From contig NZ_CM001489.1 in the NCBI RefSeq assembly GCF_000262465.1, positions 3,483,899-3,547,898 on the forward strand: 64,000 nucleotides of DNA. The letters run 5' to 3'. Source of the DNA: Frankia sp. QA3 (lineage in GTDB: Bacteria > Actinomycetota > Actinomycetes > Frankiales > Frankiaceae). This document shows, in pieces, positions 34,819 through 44,956 of the stretch (position 1 is the first letter of the stretch; every line of letters begins with the position of its first letter). A model generated the notes under the pieces. The model saw nothing but the letters and a program-made list of their open reading frames with translations. It was not told where the DNA came from and did not search any database. The translations under genes and the position numbers were made by a program.

Positions 34819-35832
34819 GTGGGAATCGCGATGATGCGAGCCGCGGTCTGTCATCGGCTGGGCACGCCGGACGAGATCACGACCGAGCCGGTACCCAGGC
34901 CCGCACCGGGGCCGGGTGAGGCGCTGATCAGGGTGCACGCGGCGGCGGTCAACCTGCCCGACGTGCTCATCGCCGCGGGCCGTTACCAGGTGCCGGTGCC
35001 GCCGCCGTTCACCCCCGGCAGCGAGTTCGCGGGGGTCGTCGTCGGCGTCGGGCCGCAGGTGACGGGCGTCCGGGTCGGTGACCGGGTGGCCGGCGCGGCG
35101 ATGAGCGGCGCGTTCGCCGAGTACGTCGCCGCCCCGGCGGGCTCGCTCATCCCGGTGCCGGGCGGGGTGGACCTCGCCGTCGCCGCGGCGAGCTGGGTCT
35201 GCCACCTCACCGCCTACCACGCGCTGCGCTCGATCGCGGACATCGCGCCCGGGGAGCGGCTGGTCGTGCTGGGGGCCGCCGGCGGCGTCGGGCTCGCGAC
35301 GGTGGAGCTGGGCGCGCTGCTCGGCGCGCGGGTGATCGCCGCGGCGTCCAGCCCGGAGAAGCTCGCGGCCTGCAAGGAGCGCGGCGCCGAGCACCTGATC
35401 GACTACGAGCGCACGCCGTTACGCGACGCGATCCGGTCGGCGGCCGGCGGCGCGGACGTGGTCGTCGACCCCGTCGGCGGACGCTTCGCCGAGGCGGCGC
35501 TGCGCACCCTCGGCTGGGGCGGACGGTTCGTCACCGTCGGCTACGCCAGCGGGGAGATCCCGCGCATCCCCCTCAACCTGCTGCTGTTGAAGGGCATGAT
35601 CGTGCGCGGCTTCGAGCTACGCACCTTCCCCCAGTTCGAACCGGAGCTCGCGGCGCGGGACCGGGCCGAGCTCGCCGAGCTGCTCGGCACCGGCCGGGTC
35701 GCCCCGCTCATCGGCGCCCGCTTCCCGCTGGCCGACACCGGCGCCGCCCTGGCCCACGTGGCCGAGCGGCGCGCGATCGGCAAGGTCGTCCTGGAGATGA
35801 CGGACGGCGACGACACCGGCCTCGATGGCTGA
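34819..35832 (+). CDS. NADPH:quinone oxidoreductase-like (zinc-independent MDR) protein
   Basis: A 337-residue medium-chain dehydrogenase/reductase. The N-terminal GroES-like domain (VNLPDVLIAAGRY, FTPGSEFAGVVVGVG) lacks the catalytic zinc ligands. The nucleotide-binding domain has VVLGAAGGVGLATVELG (about 152-168). These features fit quinone oxidoreductases/zeta-crystallins. The start could be GTG 34819 or the paired ATGs at 34831/34834; the family usually starts MRAAV. Its stop overlaps the ATG of the TetR gene, so the two are translationally coupled. Confidence 0.88.
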   Translation: MGIAMMRAAVCHRLGTPDEITTEPVPRPAPGPGEALIRVHAAAVNLPDVLIAAGRYQVPVPPPFTPGSEFAGVVVGVGPQVTGVRVGDRVAGAAMSGAFAEYVAAPAGSLIPVPGGVDLAVAAASWVCHLTAYHALRSIADIAPGERLVVLGAAGGVGLATVELGALLGARVIAAASSPEKLAACKERGAEHLIDYERTPLRDAIRSAAGGADVVVDPVGGRFAEAALRTLGWGGRFVTVGYASGEIPRIPLNLLLLKGMIVRGFELRTFPQFEPELAARDRAELAELLGTGRVAPLIGARFPLADTGAALAHVAERRAIGKVVLEMTDGDDTGLDG

Positions 35833-36505
35833 GTCGGCCGTGGCCTCGCGGCTCGGCCAGACCGGGCGGCCGGGAGACGCCGCGCAGCCCGCGGACACCG
35901 CGCAGCCCGCGGACACCGCGCAGCCCGCGGACGCCGCGCAGGCGCAGGTGCGGCGACTGCTCGACGTGGGGCTGGCCCTGCTCATCGACCGCGGGACGTC
36001 GGAGGCGGTGCGGGTCGCGGACCTCATCTCGGCCGCGGGGCTGTCGAACAAGGCGTTCTACCGCTGCTTCGCCAGCAAGGACGATCTGGTCGCCGCGATC
36101 GTGGACGACGGGATGCGGCGGGCCGAGTCCTACCTGCGGCACCGGATGGGCCGGGAGACCTCGCCGGAAAGCCAGCTCCGGGCATTGATCGCGGGCCTCC
36201 TCCACCAGGCGACGGACCCCGTCATCGGCGCGGCGACGCGGGCCGTGCTGGCGCAGTCGGAACGGTCGCGGGACGTCGCCGGCAGTGCCGCCCGGGCCTC
36301 GCTGGACATGATCGCCGGGCTGGCCACCGGCCCGCTGGCCGAGCTGGGCGTGGAATATCCGCGAGACAAGGCGCGGCTGTTCGCCATCACGCTGACCGGC
36401 GCCGTGCAGGACGTGCTCTGGGGTCGCTGCGATCGGTCGTCGCGGGCGGAGGAGGTCGCCGCGTACTGCCTCGCCGGCGTGCGGGCGCCGGTCGACCCTC
36501 GCTGA
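35825..36505 (+). CDS. TetR-family transcriptional regulator
   Basis: A 226-residue regulator. A low-complexity N-terminus contains three Thr-Ala-Gln-Pro-Ala-Asp repeats (about 20-37) from an 18-bp DNA repeat. The HTH domain follows: VRRLLDVGLALLIDRG, then VADLISAAGLSNKAFYRCF (recognition helix; about 68-86) and SKDDLVAAIVD. The C-terminal domain is a typical all-helical ligand domain. The ATG at 35825 lies inside the end of the quinone oxidoreductase gene (8-base overlap), so it is co-transcribed with it and probably autoregulates the pair. Confidence 0.9.
   Translation: MAESAVASRLGQTGRPGDAAQPADTAQPADTAQPADAAQAQVRRLLDVGLALLIDRGTSEAVRVADLISAAGLSNKAFYRCFASKDDLVAAIVDDGMRRAESYLRHRMGRETSPESQLRALIAGLLHQATDPVIGAATRAVLAQSERSRDVAGSAARASLDMIAGLATGPLAELGVEYPRDKARLFAITLTGAVQDVLWGRCDRSSRAEEVAAYCLAGVRAPVDPR
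35882..35935. repeat. 18-bp in-frame tandem repeat in the second tetR gene, 3 copies
   Basis: GCGCAGCCCGCGGACACC begins at 35882, 35900 and 35918 (last copy with one change). It encodes the repeating Ala-Gln-Pro-Ala-Asp-Thr in the linker before the HTH domain. Confidence 0.95.
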
Positions 36506-36643
36506 CAGCACGGCGGCGGCCACCCCTGGCTCCGGATCGGACGACCACCTTCCGTCACCCCTCGCTGGTGCCCGCCGCACCGCATGGGGACGCGGCCGCC
36601 CGGGTATGGACAAGGCCGGACCGCACGGAGTGGGTGAGGAGTC

Positions 36644-39157
36644 TTGACACAGGAGCGTCCGGACCTCTTCGAGCTCCTGAACCTCGCGGTGACCGTGACG
36701 GATCTTCGCACCGGCCGCCTGCGCCGGGCCAACGCGGCGGCCTGCAACCTGCTCGGCCAGTCCGAGGCCGAGCTGGTCGGCACGTACTGGCAGGACGTCA
36801 CCGTCCCCGAGGAGCGCGCGCTGTGGCACGAGGAGATCCACCGGCCCGGCCGGCACCAGCCGCCGTCCCGGCGGTTGGTCCGCCTGCGGCGCCCTGACCA
36901 CAGCACCGTGCACGTCCTCGTCACCTCGGCGACGGTGCCGGGACCGGCGGGACGGGAGATCCTCAGCCAGCTCCAGGACGTCTCCGACGAGATCACGGCG
37001 AACGACCGGCTGCGCCTCATCCTGGACCACACGCCGGTGTCCATGTTCCTGATGGATCGGGCGGGGCTCGTGCTCGCCAGCGAGGGCCTCCTGGACGCGA
37101 CGCTCACCCGCCTCACCGAGCATCCCGACGTCTCGGTGTTCACGCTCTTCGAGGACCTGCCCGACGCCGTCGGCCTGGTGCGCGCCGCGCTCGACGGGCA
37201 CCCCGTGCACGACGTCCTCGAGGCCTTCGGCCGCTACTTCGACCTGCATCTCATTCCGATCGAGGGACCCGACGGCGAGGTGAGCTACCTCACCTGCGTG
37301 GCCACGGACGTCACCGAACACCAACAGGCGCTGGCCACCCTGCGCACCCGCTCGGACGAGCAGGCCATGGTGGCCGACCTGGGCCAGCAGGCGCTGGAGA
37401 GTCTGGACGCCACCACGATGTGGACCCACGCCGCCCGCATTCTCGCCGAGCATCTGACGGCCGGCACCGTCCGGATCCACGAACTCGACGACGCCGGGCA
37501 GCGGACCCGCATCCTCGCCGACGTCTCCGCCGACCCGGCCCGCACCACCCACACCGACCCGGCCCGCACCGACCCGGCCTGGGCCGGCGGCCGCCGGACC
37601 GACGGGGCATGGTGCCCGCCGCGGCCTGCCACCCGGACCACCGCGGGCGGCCACGACCTCGTCGTGGCAACCGGCCGAGGTGATCGGCCGCTGGCGGTCG
37701 TCGAGGTGAGCCGTCCCTCGCCCGCACCGGCGTTCAGCGAGCAGGACGCCCAGTTCGTCCGCTCGGTCGGCGCCGTGCTGGGGGCGGCGGCGGTGCGCTT
37801 CCGGATGGAGGACGAGATCCGCCGCCAGTCCCTGCGCGACGGGCTCACCGGGCTACCGAACCGGACGGCCCTGCTCGACCGGCTGGACCGGGCGCTGCGC
37901 CGGGCGCGGGGGGACGGGACCCGGATCGGCGTGCTGTTCATCGACCTCGACGGCTTCAAGACGGTCAACGACACCCTCGGCCACCAGGCCGGCGACCACC
38001 TGCTGCGGCTGACGGCAGATCGGCTCGAACATGCCGTGCGGCCCGCCGACGTCGTCGGGCGGCTCTCCGGCGACGAGTTCGCCGTACTGTGCGAGAACAT
38101 CGACTCCCCCGCCGCCGTCGAGGCGATCGCCGACCGGGTACTCGCCACCCTGGACACGCCCTGCATGCTGCGCGAGCGCACGATCCTGCTGTCGGCCAGC
38201 GTCGGCATCGCCCTGTCCGAACCGGAGACCGCCGACGGCGAGGACCTGCTCAACGCCGCGGACATCGCGATGTACGCCGCGAAGCGTCGCGGGCCGGGGC
38301 GGCGGCTGGCGTTCGACGAGGTGATGCGCACCCGGCTGATCGCCCAGATCACCGAAAACGACGAGCTGCGCCGGGCCGTGTCCGCCGACGAGCTGGTCAT
38401 GCGCTACCAGCCGATCCAGGACATCGACCGCGGACTGGCCGGCGCGCAGGCGCTGCCGCACTGGCGCCATCCGCGCCGCGGTCTGGTGCCGCCCGCGCAG
38501 TTCCTGCCCGAGCCCGCGCACGTCGGCCTGCGGGTACCGATCGACCGCTGGGCCGTGGGCCGGGCCTGCCGGGCCGCCGCCCGGTGGGAAGGCGTGCCCG
38601 GCGACGGCGAGCCGCCGCCGCTGCTGGCCGTGACCGTCTCCGGCCGCTGCCTCGTCGAACCGCGGTTCATTCCCGAGCTGGACGTGCTACTGGCCGCCAC
38701 CGGCGCGGACATCCACTACCGACTGTGCCTCCAGATCCCCGAGGGGGAGGTCGCCGACGACGAGCCCGCGTTGCTCGCCGCCTTCGGCGAGCTGCGCCGC
38801 CTGGGGGTGGATCTCTGCATCGGCGACTACGGGTCGGCCCGGACGATGGCCTCCGCCATGAACCGGGTGCCCTTCGGCTACATCCGGCTCAGCGGGACGT
38901 ACGTCGACGGCGTCGATCTCAACCCGGTGCGCCACGCCGCCTCGGGTGCCCTCATCCATTTCGCCCATGAGCTCGGCATCCAGACGATGGCCGGGGACGT
39001 CGCGACGACCGCGCAGCTGGACACGCTGCGGGCGCTGCGCTGCGACCTCCTGCTCGGACCGATGATCGGTCCGAGCGCGGCGCGGCTGCCACGGCTGACC
39101 GGACGCGCGCGCGCGAGGGGGGCCAGCCATCCCGGGACCCCTTCTCGCGGACGGTGA
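36644..39157 (+). CDS. PAS-GGDEF-EAL protein (diguanylate cyclase; EAL part degenerate)
   Basis: An 837-residue cytosolic c-di-GMP-type protein. PAS-like domains occupy about 1-235. A GAF-like stretch around 245-395 includes a Thr/Asp/Pro-rich insertion. The GGDEF domain (about 400-560) has RLSGDEFAVLCE at about 471; the SGDEF variant is still compatible with cyclase activity. The EAL region (about 575-825) is degenerate: the motif reads QALPHW instead of EALxRW and the loop-6 region is GDYGSA instead of DDFGTG, so phosphodiesterase activity is unlikely. The TTG at 36644 has AGGAG only two bases upstream, so the start is uncertain. Confidence 0.88.
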   Translation: MTQERPDLFELLNLAVTVTDLRTGRLRRANAAACNLLGQSEAELVGTYWQDVTVPEERALWHEEIHRPGRHQPPSRRLVRLRRPDHSTVHVLVTSATVPGPAGREILSQLQDVSDEITANDRLRLILDHTPVSMFLMDRAGLVLASEGLLDATLTRLTEHPDVSVFTLFEDLPDAVGLVRAALDGHPVHDVLEAFGRYFDLHLIPIEGPDGEVSYLTCVATDVTEHQQALATLRTRSDEQAMVADLGQQALESLDATTMWTHAARILAEHLTAGTVRIHELDDAGQRTRILADVSADPARTTHTDPARTDPAWAGGRRTDGAWCPPRPATRTTAGGHDLVVATGRGDRPLAVVEVSRPSPAPAFSEQDAQFVRSVGAVLGAAAVRFRMEDEIRRQSLRDGLTGLPNRTALLDRLDRALRRARGDGTRIGVLFIDLDGFKTVNDTLGHQAGDHLLRLTADRLEHAVRPADVVGRLSGDEFAVLCENIDSPAAVEAIADRVLATLDTPCMLRERTILLSASVGIALSEPETADGEDLLNAADIAMYAAKRRGPGRRLAFDEVMRTRLIAQITENDELRRAVSADELVMRYQPIQDIDRGLAGAQALPHWRHPRRGLVPPAQFLPEPAHVGLRVPIDRWAVGRACRAAARWEGVPGDGEPPPLLAVTVSGRCLVEPRFIPELDVLLAATGADIHYRLCLQIPEGEVADDEPALLAAFGELRRLGVDLCIGDYGSARTMASAMNRVPFGYIRLSGTYVDGVDLNPVRHAASGALIHFAHELGIQTMAGDVATTAQLDTLRALRCDLLLGPMIGPSAARLPRLTGRARARGASHPGTPSRGR

Positions 39158-39932
39158 CATCCCCGCACGGCGGGCGCCCCCGAACGGTGACGGTCGGCAA
39201 CGACGACCGCCGCAGAGGGGTGACGACAACGTCAGATAAGCCGCAGCCACGACCCCGGCGGACGACCCGGCGTCGCGTGGTCGCCCGCCGCGACCGCCAC
39301 CGCCACGGCCACCGGGGCGCCGGCGCCGCCGGCTCCACCGGCTCCACCGCCGGCCCACATCCGCCGCCCGGCGGGCGCGCGCCGCGCAGCCGGACCGGAC
39401 CGACAGCCCCTCCGCCGCCGGCCTGAAGCGGACTGGCAGCAGGTGACGGCCAGCCCCGGCCACCCGCCGACGCATCGGCTGCCCCGCGTCCGGATCTGAG
39501 GTTCAATGAACGATGAAACATCTAACTTCGTACGTGAGATGTCCGGCAGGTCCCGGCCCAGCCGGGATCACGCCGTAGCCATACACCCGGAACGGGGCCT
39601 ACCCACACCCGGCATCATGTGACATCTTTGTCAGAAATCGAGGTAGCCTCGTATGCTGAGGTGAGGCGCCGCCGGCTGCGGACAGCCGCCCCGGCGGCCG
39701 TCACGGCGGTCCCGGTTTGATCGTGGGCGTTCACCCGGCGGCCGCGGATCGACGGCTGCGGGCGAGATCCCGCCGTGCCGGCCCCGCCCGCCGCCCCGCT
39801 CCACGATCCGTGTGGCGATGTTGCTACTGCCCGGGGCGGTGGCGCCTGATCCCCCCTGGCAGTAGAAATCAGGAAAGGCGTGGCTCTCTCCGCTCTGCGA
39901 GAGGAACACGCGCGAGCGAGGAGGTCGAAAAC
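39158..39932. other. 775-base gap without a supported gene
   Basis: Between the GGDEF protein and the next gene I see only weak open frames, such as a basic Arg/Pro-rich one from about 39220 to 39426 that lacks a family or good codon pattern. The part from about 39500 to 39660 is lower in GC and contains several short inverted repeats, such as GAGGTAGCCTC near 39640. It is a plausible promoter region for the operon starting at 39933, possibly with a long leader. Confidence 0.5.
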
Positions 39933-40247
39933 GTGAGCCTTGTCACCAAGCCCGGTACCCGCTATCGGTCAGCCGTCGACCAGACGGAGGTCATCGTGGT
40001 GAAACCCGCGAAGGGACCGATCGATCTGCGGTGCGGCGGCCACCCGGTGGTGGCCATCGGCACCGAGGCCCCCACCGGGCTCACCCTGGACCCCGCGTTC
40101 TCCGCCGGCACGCCGCTGGGCAAGCGGTTCGCCGACGGCGACACCGGCCTGGAGCTGCTGTGCACCAAGGGCGGCGCCGGTTCCCTGTCCATCGGGGAGG
40201 TCATCCTCGCCCAGAAGGACGCCAAGCCCCTGCCCTCCTCTGACTGA
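39933..40247 (+). CDS. Small conserved protein upstream of the acyl-CoA synthetase
   Basis: A 104-residue soluble protein with no membrane segment. It begins VSLVTKPGTRYRSAVDQTEV; later GGHPVVAIG and LCTKGGAGSLSIGEV stand out. I do not recognize a domain; two cysteines (about 38 and 84) are not in a known motif. The GTG at 39933 follows AGGAGG (39919-39924) with 8 bases of spacing. The acyl-CoA synthetase gene starts 13 bases downstream, so it is almost certainly in the same operon, which suggests a part in acyl activation or transfer. Confidence 0.7.
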   Translation: MSLVTKPGTRYRSAVDQTEVIVVKPAKGPIDLRCGGHPVVAIGTEAPTGLTLDPAFSAGTPLGKRFADGDTGLELLCTKGGAGSLSIGEVILAQKDAKPLPSSD

Positions 40248-40259
40248 CGGGTAGCCACG

Positions 40260-41759
40260 ATGCACCTCGGGATGCTTCTCGAAATGGCCGCGGACGGCAT
40301 GGCCGACCGGGTCGCGCTCGGCCCGTTGGCCTCCGGTCTGACCTTCGCCGAGCTGGCCAGCCGGGCCCGTCGCCTGGGCGCCGCGCTCGAGGCGCGGCCG
40401 GGCGAGCGGGTCGGGCTGATCGACCTGAACTCCCCCGCGGTTCCCCTGACCCTGTTCGGCGCGGCGATCGCCGGCAAGCCGTTCGTGCCGATCAACTACC
40501 GCCTGGCGGATCCGCAGTTGCGCGCCATCGTCGCCCGCACCGCCCCGGCGACGATCATCGTGGGTGAGGGTGTCGTCGAGCGGGTCGGGCCGGTCGACGG
40601 CATCGAGTTCCTCAGCCGGGCCGAGGCCCTGGCGCTCGCCGAGGACCCCGAGGGCAAGGAGAAGGACGGCTGGGGCGGCGACGCCGACGAGATTGCCGTC
40701 CTGCTGTTCACCAGCGGCACCACGGGCGAGCCGAAGGCCGCCGTGCTGCGGCACAGCAACCTGACCGAATACATCATCTCCACCGTCGAGTTCGCCGGCT
40801 CGGCGCAGGACGAGGCCGCGATCGTCAGCGTGCCGCCGTACCACATCGCGGGCATCTCGGCGGTGCTGTCGTCGACCTACTCCGGGCGCCGGGTGGTCCA
40901 GCTCGAGGCGTTCGACCCGACCGCCTGGGTGACCATCGTCCGGGAGGAGTCGATCACCCACGCGATGGTCGTCCCGACGATGCTCGGCCGCATCCTGGAC
41001 ATCGTGGAGGCCGACGGCCTGGGTCTGCCGTCGCTGCGTTCGCTGTCCTACGGTGGCGGCCCGATGCCCCTGCCGGTCATCGAGCGCGCGGTCGGCCTGC
41101 TGCCGAACGTCGGCTTCGTCAACGCCTACGGGCTCACCGAGACCTCCAGCACCATCGCGGTACTCGGTCCCGACGACCACCAGGCGGCGTTCGCCAGCGA
41201 CGACCCGGCGGTCCGCGCCCGGCTCGCCTCCGTCGGCAAGCCGCTGCCGACGCTCGAAGTGTCGATCCGCGACGCGGTCGGCATCGAGGTGCCCGTCGGC
41301 GAGCGCGGAGAGATCTACGTGCGCGGCGGCCAGGTCTCCGGCGAGTACCTCGGTCGGGGCACGACGCTGGACTCCGACGGCTGGTTCCCGACCCGCGACG
41401 AGGGGCACCTCGACGAGGCCGGTTACCTGTTCGTCCACGGCCGGCTCGACGACGTGATCGTGCGCGGCGGGGAGAACCTGTCGCCGGGCGAGATCGAGGC
41501 GGTGCTGCTCGAGCACCCGGGTGTGCTCGAGGCCGCGGTCGTCGGGATCCCGAACAAGGAGTGGGGCGAGCAGGTCGTCGCCGCCGTCGTCACCTCCGGC
41601 GGGGTGACGGAGGAGGACCTCAAGGCGCACGTCCGCACGCGGCTGCGCTCCAGCCGGACCCCCGATCACATCCAGTTCCGGGAGGAACTGCCGTTCAACG
41701 AGAGCGGCAAGCTGCTGCGCCGGGTGCTTCGGACCGAACTGTCCGAGGCCTTCACCTGA
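40260..41759 (+). CDS. AMP-dependent acyl-CoA synthetase/ligase
   Basis: A 499-residue adenylate-forming enzyme that activates a carboxylic acid with ATP and transfers it to CoA. Motif A3 reads LLFTSGTTGEPKAA (about 149-162). A5 is NAYGLTETSS (about 288-297). A7-A8 read TRDEGHLDEAGYLFVHGRLDD and VIVRGGENLSPGEIE. The C-terminal catalytic Lys lies in NESGKLLRR. The acid is not predictable, although fatty or aromatic acids are typical. It follows the small gene at 39933 and is followed by a strong hairpin, so the operon probably ends here. The ATG at 40260 has only a weak GGG upstream. Confidence 0.92.
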   Translation: MHLGMLLEMAADGMADRVALGPLASGLTFAELASRARRLGAALEARPGERVGLIDLNSPAVPLTLFGAAIAGKPFVPINYRLADPQLRAIVARTAPATIIVGEGVVERVGPVDGIEFLSRAEALALAEDPEGKEKDGWGGDADEIAVLLFTSGTTGEPKAAVLRHSNLTEYIISTVEFAGSAQDEAAIVSVPPYHIAGISAVLSSTYSGRRVVQLEAFDPTAWVTIVREESITHAMVVPTMLGRILDIVEADGLGLPSLRSLSYGGGPMPLPVIERAVGLLPNVGFVNAYGLTETSSTIAVLGPDDHQAAFASDDPAVRARLASVGKPLPTLEVSIRDAVGIEVPVGERGEIYVRGGQVSGEYLGRGTTLDSDGWFPTRDEGHLDEAGYLFVHGRLDDVIVRGGENLSPGEIEAVLLEHPGVLEAAVVGIPNKEWGEQVVAAVVTSGGVTEEDLKAHVRTRLRSSRTPDHIQFREELPFNESGKLLRRVLRTELSEAFT

Positions 41760-41773
41760 TCGGTTCCGCATCG

Positions 41774-41807
41774 CGTGCCCGCCGGCCGGCTGCGACCGGC
41801 GGGCACG
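41774..41807. terminator. 12-bp GC-rich hairpin after the acyl-CoA synthetase gene
   Basis: A perfect inverted repeat CGTGCCCGCCGG (41774-41785) and CCGGCGGGCACG (41796-41807) with a 10-base loop begins 15 bases after the stop codon. It has the shape of an actinobacterial terminator without a U tract. Confidence 0.8.
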
Positions 41808-41919
41808 GGATGCGGCGTACGGCCCGCGGCGTGTCATCCCTACCGGGATCGGGCGTGCCGCGGACCAGCCGCCGTTCGGTGACGCGCGCTGGCGAGGACG
41901 AGGCGAGGATGAGCTGATC

Positions 41920-42864
41920 ATGACTGTCGTTCCCACCGGCCCCGGTCCCGTCGGGGAGCCGGAGGTCGGCGCCACGTCAGCCGGCGCGGCCGCGGATCTC
42001 GCCCTGCCGTTGCAGGACGTCCTCGGGGTCCGGGAGTCCGAGCCGGACGTGTTCGTCGGCGCCCGGGGTGCGCGCGCCCGCACCGGCATCTTCGGTGGTC
42101 AGCTCGCCGGTCAGGCACTCGCGGCGGCCCAGCAGACCGCGCAGTTCCCGGCGCACTCCCTGCACGGCTACTTCCTGCAGTCCGGTGACCCGGAGATTCC
42201 GGTGAGCTACCACGTCGAGCGGATCCGCGACGGCCGCTCGTCCGCGGTGCGCCGCGTGGTCGCCCGCCAGCACGACCGCCGGCTGTTCGAGGTGATGGCG
42301 TCGTTCACCACCCCACGCGAGGGGCTCGACCACGCCGATCCGGCCCCGCCCGACGTGCCCGATCCCGAGTCGCTGCCCGACCTGCCCAGCCATCTCGCCG
42401 CCTGGGGGTTCGACGGCCCGCTGCCCCCGCACTTCGCGGTGCTGGACTTCCGGCCGGTCAGCGTCGTGTCCCCGCTCGCCCCACGGGCGTATCCCCCCAG
42501 CCAGCAGGTCTGGTTCCGGGTCAGGACCGCGCTGGCGGACGATCCCCGCATCCATCTGCAGGCGATCGTCTACGGGTCCGACCTGTATCTGCTGTCCACC
42601 GCCCTGCGGCCGCACGGGATCGCGTCGGCCAGCCCGGGGGTGGCGTTCGCCAGCCTCGACCACGCGATCTGGTTCCACCGCCCGTTCCGGGCCGACGAGT
42701 GGCTGCTGCACGACCAGCACTCCCCGACCGCCTCCGCCGGGCGCGGGTACTCGACCGGAAAGATCTTCCGGCGGGACGGCACCCTGGTCGCGACGACCGC
42801 CCAGCAGGGTTTCATCCGCCCGCCGGCCGGCGCCGTCGGCGGGCAGCGGCCGCCGACGCGCTGA
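41920..42864 (+). CDS. Acyl-CoA thioesterase II (TesB family)
   Basis: A 314-residue double-hotdog thioesterase that hydrolyses acyl-CoA to free acid and CoA. The N-terminal hotdog has [20 protein letters not shown] (about 48-67) and [10 protein letters not shown]. The C-terminal hotdog has [11 protein letters not shown] (about 245-255), with the Asp of the Asp-Thr/Ser-Gln triad, and QQGFIRPP near the end with the Gln. The last 50 bases overlap the end of the nhaA gene on the other strand (42812-42864). With the synthetase just upstream it fits fatty acid activation and release. Confidence 0.92.
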   Translation: MTVVPTGPGPVGEPEVGATSAGAAADLALPLQDVLGVRESEPDVFVGARGARARTGIFGGQLAGQALAAAQQTAQFPAHSLHGYFLQSGDPEIPVSYHVERIRDGRSSAVRRVVARQHDRRLFEVMASFTTPREGLDHADPAPPDVPDPESLPDLPSHLAAWGFDGPLPPHFAVLDFRPVSVVSPLAPRAYPPSQQVWFRVRTALADDPRIHLQAIVYGSDLYLLSTALRPHGIASASPGVAFASLDHAIWFHRPFRADEWLLHDQHSPTASAGRGYSTGKIFRRDGTLVATTAQQGFIRPPAGAVGGQRPPTR

Positions 42865-44224
42865 GCCGCCGCGCAAGGTAGACGTCCGGGACGCCGTCGT
42901 GGTCGTCGTCGGCCGTCTCGAGCTGGTGGATCCGCGCGTAGGCGCGGTTACGCAGCCGCAGCACCACCGTCGCCAGCAGGGCGGCGGTGACCGAAGCAGT
43001 CAGCACACCCACCTTCACATGATCGTCACGGGCGCTGCCGGGCCCGAACGCCAACTCCCCGATGAGCAGCGACACCGTGAACCCGATCCCGCCGAGCAGC
43101 GCGAGCCCCGCGACGTCGATCCAGGCCAGGCCGCGCTCGAGGCTCGCCCCGGTGAAGCGGGCGACGAGCCAGGTCGTCGTGAAGATACCGATCGCCTTGC
43201 CGACGACCAGGCCGACGATGACGCCGAGAGCGGCCCGGTCGGACAGCGCGTCGGCGAGCCCCGCCAGCCCGCCGACCGTCACCCCGGCCGAGCAGAAGGC
43301 GAAGACCGGCACGGCGACGCCCGCCGACAGCGGCCGCCACCGGTGCTCGAAGTGTTCCGCGAGCCCCGGTCCCGCCTGCGGTCCCCCGGCCCGCTCGCTG
43401 CGCAACACCGGCACGGCGAAGCCGAGCAGCACCCCGGCGACCGTGGCATGCACCCCGGAGGCGTGGACGAGCGCCCAGGTGAGCACCGCGAGCGGCAGCA
43501 GCAGCCACCACGCCCGCACCCGGCGCTGCGCCAGCACCGTGAACGCCGCCAACGGGACTGCGGCGGCGACCAGCGCCACCACGGACAGCTCACTCGTGTA
43601 GGCGACGGCGATGATCACGATGGCCAACAGGTCGTCGACCACGGCGAGGGTCAGCAGGAAGGTACGCAGCGCCGATGGCAGGCACCGGCCGACGACCGCG
43701 AGCACCGACAGGGCGAAGGCGATGTCGGTGGCGGTCGGGATCGCCCAGCCCCGCAACGCCCCGCCGTGCAGGTTCAGCAGCGTGTACAGCACGGCCGGAA
43801 CGGCCACCCCGCCCGCGGCGGCGGCCACCGGCAGCGCCGCCCGGCCAGGGTCACGCAGGTCCCCGGCGACGAACTCACGTTTGAGTTCGAGACCGGCGAC
43901 GAAGAAGAAGACGGCCAGCAGCCCGTCGGCAGCCCACTCGCGGACCGAGAGGTCCAGATGCAGCGCCGACGGGCCGAAGTGGGTGGTCAGCAGCGAATCG
44001 TAGGAGCCCGACCAGGGTGAGTTCGCCCAGCCGAGGGCCAGGACGGTGGCGGCGAGCAGCAGCGCCCCGCCGATCGTCTCATCGCGCAGGATCGCCGCGA
44101 TCCGCCGGGTCTCCGCCCAGGAGCCGCGGGCGAACAGACGGCGGGCGCGTCGCGTCGGCGAGTTCAGAACGGTCTCCCAGCGTCCGGGGTCGGGTGGGTC
44201 ACCGCCGACCAGACTTCCCGGCAC
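42812..44224 (-). CDS. nhaA: Na+/H+ antiporter NhaA
   Basis: A roughly 470-residue inner-membrane antiporter that exchanges protons for sodium in pH and sodium homeostasis. The family features are [20 protein letters not shown] at the first helix, [14 protein letters not shown], the conserved [15 protein letters not shown] and the ion-binding Asp pair in [13 protein letters not shown], plus [18 protein letters not shown] near the end. The N-terminus is uncertain. GTG 44224 is in frame and gives a plausible leader, and the frame is also open to 44287. The C-terminus is Arg/Ala-rich and overlaps the tesB 3' end by 53 bases. Confidence 0.92.
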   Translation of the reverse strand: MPGSLVGGDPPDPGRWETVLNSPTRRARRLFARGSWAETRRIAAILRDETIGGALLLAATVLALGWANSPWSGSYDSLLTTHFGPSALHLDLSVREWAADGLLAVFFFVAGLELKREFVAGDLRDPGRAALPVAAAAGGVAVPAVLYTLLNLHGGALRGWAIPTATDIAFALSVLAVVGRCLPSALRTFLLTLAVVDDLLAIVIIAVAYTSELSVVALVAAAVPLAAFTVLAQRRVRAWWLLLPLAVLTWALVHASGVHATVAGVLLGFAVPVLRSERAGGPQAGPGLAEHFEHRWRPLSAGVAVPVFAFCSAGVTVGGLAGLADALSDRAALGVIVGLVVGKAIGIFTTTWLVARFTGASLERGLAWIDVAGLALLGGIGFTVSLLIGELAFGPGSARDDHVKVGVLTASVTAALLATVVLRLRNRAYARIHQLETADDDHDGVPDVYLARRLSASAAAARRRRRPAGG

Positions 44225-44332
44225 ACCGTGATCGAGCCTAACCGAACGCCGCTCCCCCAGCGGCGTGCCGCCCGATGACCCACCCACGCACCGTCCCCGC
44301 CGCCAGGCCGCCCCGCCCGCCGCGTACCGGCA

Positions 44333-44599
44333 TCACCGGCCGGGCACTCCCGACATCGTCAGCGGTGCGGGCGCATCGTCCCGCCCGGCCCGCTCGGCGG
44401 GGCCGGCCGCGGGCGCCGTCCCTTCCCGGTAGGTCTCGCCGTCGGGCCCGTAACGGACGGGTCGGGACAGCGTCTGTGCCCCGAAACGGCGCCGGTCCCG
44501 GACCTGGTCACGCCAGATCACCAGGGCGGGCAGCAGGAACATCGCCGCCAGCAGCGCGACGGCTATGAGTATTCGATCCCATTCGAATCCCGAGTCCAC
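44333..44599 (-). CDS. Small single-pass membrane protein, unknown function
   Basis: An 88-residue protein with one N-terminal transmembrane helix (about residues 9-28, ILIAVALLAAMFLLPALVIW) and a polar tail with PVRYGPDGETYREG. I do not recognize the family. The GTG at 44599 is supported by GAAGGA six bases upstream. A longer frame reaches 44731 with no better signal. Its neighbour nhaA begins on the same strand about 110 bases downstream; they may share a transcript. Confidence 0.6.
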   Translation of the reverse strand: MDSGFEWDRILIAVALLAAMFLLPALVIWRDQVRDRRRFGAQTLSRPVRYGPDGETYREGTAPAAGPAERAGRDDAPAPLTMSGVPGR

Positions 44600-44956
44600 A
44601 GATCGTCCTTCGATCGATGATCGTCCGATGACGGGCATGCGTGCCCGGCCCGCCGCGCGGCTCAGGCTGCGCAAGCAGGCTTTCCGGAGCCCGGACCCGA
44701 GGTCGATCACCCGCTGCCGCCACCACGCCACGGCAGGACGGGCTGGCCGCAGTGCGTGGGCCGGTGACCTCGGCGCGCGGCGGTGGCGGAGTTGCGCGGA
44801 AGAGCGCGCGTCGAAGTCTCGGCGATGCCGGCTCGGACATCGTCAGCCGGTGGGCGGGGCATCGGGGCGTCCGTCAGCACGGCGGCAGCGCCTGGGAAAT
44901 CAGGCGGCAGCCGACCTCACGGCCCTGCCGCGACGCGGGCCTACCGCGACGCGGGC
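44600..44956. other. 357-base gap with a 16-bp tandem repeat
   Basis: No convincing gene on either strand. The unit CCGCGACGCGGGCCTA is repeated at 44928-44943 and 44944-44959, ending inside the last codons of the membrane protein gene at 44957. Confidence 0.6.

Noticed and set aside
39220-39426. Basic Arg/Pro-rich open frame after the GGDEF gene
   Set aside because: No domain, no convincing ribosome binding site, and composition typical of random high-GC frames.
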